Assembly (NCBI GenBank): GCA_902785065.1
Contig: CACZXH010000031.1
Location: forward strand, 1-38,559
Source of the DNA: an uncultured Bacteroidia bacterium
GTDB taxonomy: Bacteria; Bacteroidota; Bacteroidia; Bacteroidales; UBA932
Length of the DNA stretch: 38,559 bases
Direction: 5' to 3'
Position 1 is the first letter of the stretch; every line of letters begins with the position of its first letter. Below, piece by piece: positions 37,557 to 38,559 of the stretch. A program made the position numbers and the translations under genes. A model generated the notes under the pieces. It was not told where the DNA came from, ran no database searches, and worked only from the letters and a program-made list of their open reading frames with translations.

Positions 37557-37564
37557 TAAAGATA
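37557..37564 (-). promoter_or_regulatory. -7 element of the CDC-like gene promoter
   Basis: On the minus strand TATCTTTA is one mismatch from TAnnTTTG, 26 bp upstream of the ATG at 37530. The same TATCTTTA-C form appears before the GH2 gene. No clear -33 TTG was found. Confidence 0.5.
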
Positions 37565-37585
37565 ATGTTTTTCATTGATAATCGC

Positions 37586-37593
37586 TATCTTTG
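37586..37593 (+). promoter_or_regulatory. -7 element of the DUF1460-gene promoter
   Basis: TATCTTTG fully matches the consensus and ends 5 bp before the ATG at 37599. Transcription should begin at or next to the start codon, so the message may be leaderless. It lies 21 bp from the opposing element of the CDC-like gene. Confidence 0.7.
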
Positions 37594-37598
37594 TTACT

Positions 37599-38447
37599 AT
37601 GAATAAATGGATACTCTCTCTGATCCTGCTGTTTGCCGTGGTGGCCTGCCATGGGCAGTCAAAGCGGGCGACGGTCGATTATGTGACGACGCCGGAGGAC
37701 CGGGCGCTGGCGGAGCAGGTGCTCGCGGACCTGCGGGCGCACCCCGGCGAGGAGCCGGGCGCGCAGATGGTCCGGGCCGCGAAGGACCTGCTCGGACAGC
37801 CGTACGTAGCGGGAACGCTGGAGGAGTTGCCGGAGGAAAAGCTGTGCATCTACCTCACGCGGACGGACTGCATCCTGTTCGTAGAGACGTGCCTGGGGCT
37901 GGTCCGCGCGGCGCGGCAGGAGGGGGATTTCGAGGCGCTCGCCTCGGAACTCCTGCAAAGCCGCTACCGCGACGGCGTCTGCTCCCGGTATGAGGACCGG
38001 CTGCATTACACGACCGAATGGGCCCGGCAGGGAGAGAAGCGCGGGACGGTGGAGAACATCTCCGGTTCCCTCGGGGGTGTCGCCCTGGACCATCCGGTGC
38101 GTTATATGTCCATGCATCCGGACGCCTATGCGCGGATGACGGATGTCGCCGCCATCGCGTCCATCGAGGACCGGATCAACGCGGAAGCATCGACCTACAT
38201 CCCCAAATCGGCCCTGAAAAAGGCGCTCGGGGGCATCCGCAGCGGGGATATCATTTTCTTCAACACCCGGGTTGACGGACTGGACATCTCGCATTGCGGC
38301 ATCGCGCTGGCGGAGCCCGGCAAGCCGGTGACGTTCATCCATGCGTCGACGGTGCCTATGAAGGTGGTCGTGGAAGGAAAGTCGCTGGAGGAATATGTGA
38401 TGGGAAAGAAAGCGACAACCGGCATCGAGGTGTACCGCGTCCGTTGA
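37599..38447 (+). CDS. DUF1460 family protein (NlpC/P60-like amidase), secreted
   Basis: 282 residues. MNKWILSLILLFAVVACHGQ is an export signal with a possible lipobox VVAC. The DUF1460 fold is related to NlpC/P60-type cysteine amidases that act on peptidoglycan fragments. The candidate catalytic Cys is in YLTRTDCILFVET (near residue 94) and the His in GLDISHCGIAL (near residue 233). Conserved SGDIIFFNTR precedes the His. The likely role is amide cleavage in muropeptides. It is divergent from the CDC-like gene and upstream of eno. Substrate and localisation are inferred. Confidence 0.88.
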   Translation: MNKWILSLILLFAVVACHGQSKRATVDYVTTPEDRALAEQVLADLRAHPGEEPGAQMVRAAKDLLGQPYVAGTLEELPEEKLCIYLTRTDCILFVETCLGLVRAARQEGDFEALASELLQSRYRDGVCSRYEDRLHYTTEWARQGEKRGTVENISGSLGGVALDHPVRYMSMHPDAYARMTDVAAIASIEDRINAEASTYIPKSALKKALGGIRSGDIIFFNTRVDGLDISHCGIALAEPGKPVTFIHASTVPMKVVVEGKSLEEYVMGKKATTGIEVYRVR

Positions 38448-38474
38448 TAATGTGCAATTAATTTCGTAAATTTG
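38444..38474 (+). promoter_or_regulatory. Promoter of eno
   Basis: TTG (38444-38446), 20 bases, then TAAATTTG (38467-38474) is a complete Bacteroidota promoter overlapping the last codon of the DUF1460 gene. The start would be near 38480, giving a leader of about 37 nt. Confidence 0.8.
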
Positions 38475-38516
38475 CGGCGCTCACAGAAAGCAGAACAACT
38501 TAATTCCATAAAAATT

Positions 38517-38559
38517 ATGCAGATCATTGAAGTTTTCGGTCGCGAGATTCTCGATTCCC
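38517..38559 (+). CDS. eno: Enolase, first 14 codons only (cut by the window edge)
   Basis: The frame reads MQIIEVFGREILDS and then leaves the window. This is the characteristic N-terminus of enolase (typically xIxxVxGREILDSRGNPT), the glycolytic enzyme converting 2-phosphoglycerate to phosphoenolpyruvate. A perfect promoter sits 43 bp upstream. The call rests on few residues, but they are very distinctive. Confidence 0.9.
   Translation, partial: MQIIEVFGREILDS

Noticed and set aside
36809-37606. Plus-strand open frame with repeated ELLFPEVDDGREP units
   Set aside because: It is the antisense reading of the Ser/Asn repeat in the CDC-like gene. The minus-strand frame has a signal peptide, a recognised domain and a terminator.

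Overview
The window looks like a chromosomal segment of a GC-rich member of the Bacteroidales (Bacteroidota), probably a gut lineage. Three things support this. Many intergenic regions carry the Bacteroidota promoter form (TTG about 20 bp upstream of TAnnTTTG), and starts generally lack strong Shine-Dalgarno sequences. The gene families are typical of the group: FtsX-type ABC exporters, DUF3109, DUF1460, serine-type S1 sulfatases, and surface lipoproteins. The housekeeping genes (topA, ispD, mreBCD-mrdA-mrdB, ddl, prmC, the start of eno) are also of the Bacteroidales kind. I cannot place it to genus. No CRISPR array, IS element or prophage was seen.

Layout. 1-3.2 kb (minus): an FtsX-type permease and its ATPase. 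The ATPase is frameshifted and cut by the window edge. A sigma-54 promoter and a cluster of TGTAAA/TTTACA palindromes lie upstream. 3.2-3.85 kb: a short ORF or gene remnant, an unexplained structured stretch, and tRNA-Ser(GGA). 3.9-8.3 kb (minus): an M16-like peptidase that lacks the zinc motif, a DUF3109 protein, and a ModF-like twin-ABC ATPase. 8.4-9.3 kb (plus): a secreted TPR protein with an apparent frameshift. 9.35-17.4 kb: a divergent glycan-degradation cluster. The GH2 beta-galactosidase and a lipoprotein alpha/beta-hydrolase are on the minus strand; a GH16 lipoprotein and two serine-type S1 sulfatases are on the plus strand. No SusC/SusD pair is present. 17.6-19.6 kb: an unknown lipoprotein and a HigBA-like toxin-antitoxin pair. 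19.6-25.7 kb (minus): a PBP1A-ddl-prmC-rlhA operon. 25.9-29.4 kb: topA, an Lrp/AsnC regulator, and ispD. 29.5-35.3 kb (plus): the complete rod-shape operon mreB-mreC-mreD-mrdA-mrdB. 35.3-37.5 kb (minus): a secreted protein whose C-terminal ~490 residues read as a cholesterol-dependent-cytolysin-like (CDC-like) pore-forming domain behind a low-complexity repeat linker. 37.6-38.6 kb (plus): a DUF1460 protein and the first codons of enolase.

How the genes work together. Two blocks serve the cell envelope: PBP1A/Ddl make and join peptidoglycan precursors, and MreBCD-PBP2-RodA run lateral wall growth. The GH16/GH2/sulfatase/esterase block would cleave and desulfate a galactose-rich sulfated glycan, with mucin O-glycan or keratan sulfate my preferred candidate. 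The most unusual gene is the CDC-like protein. It keeps the YGR motif, the GGD strand and the pore-domain layout of cholesterol-dependent cytolysins. It has lost the Trp-rich undecapeptide and the Thr-Leu cholesterol pair, so its target membrane is probably not a cholesterol-rich host membrane recognised in the classical way.
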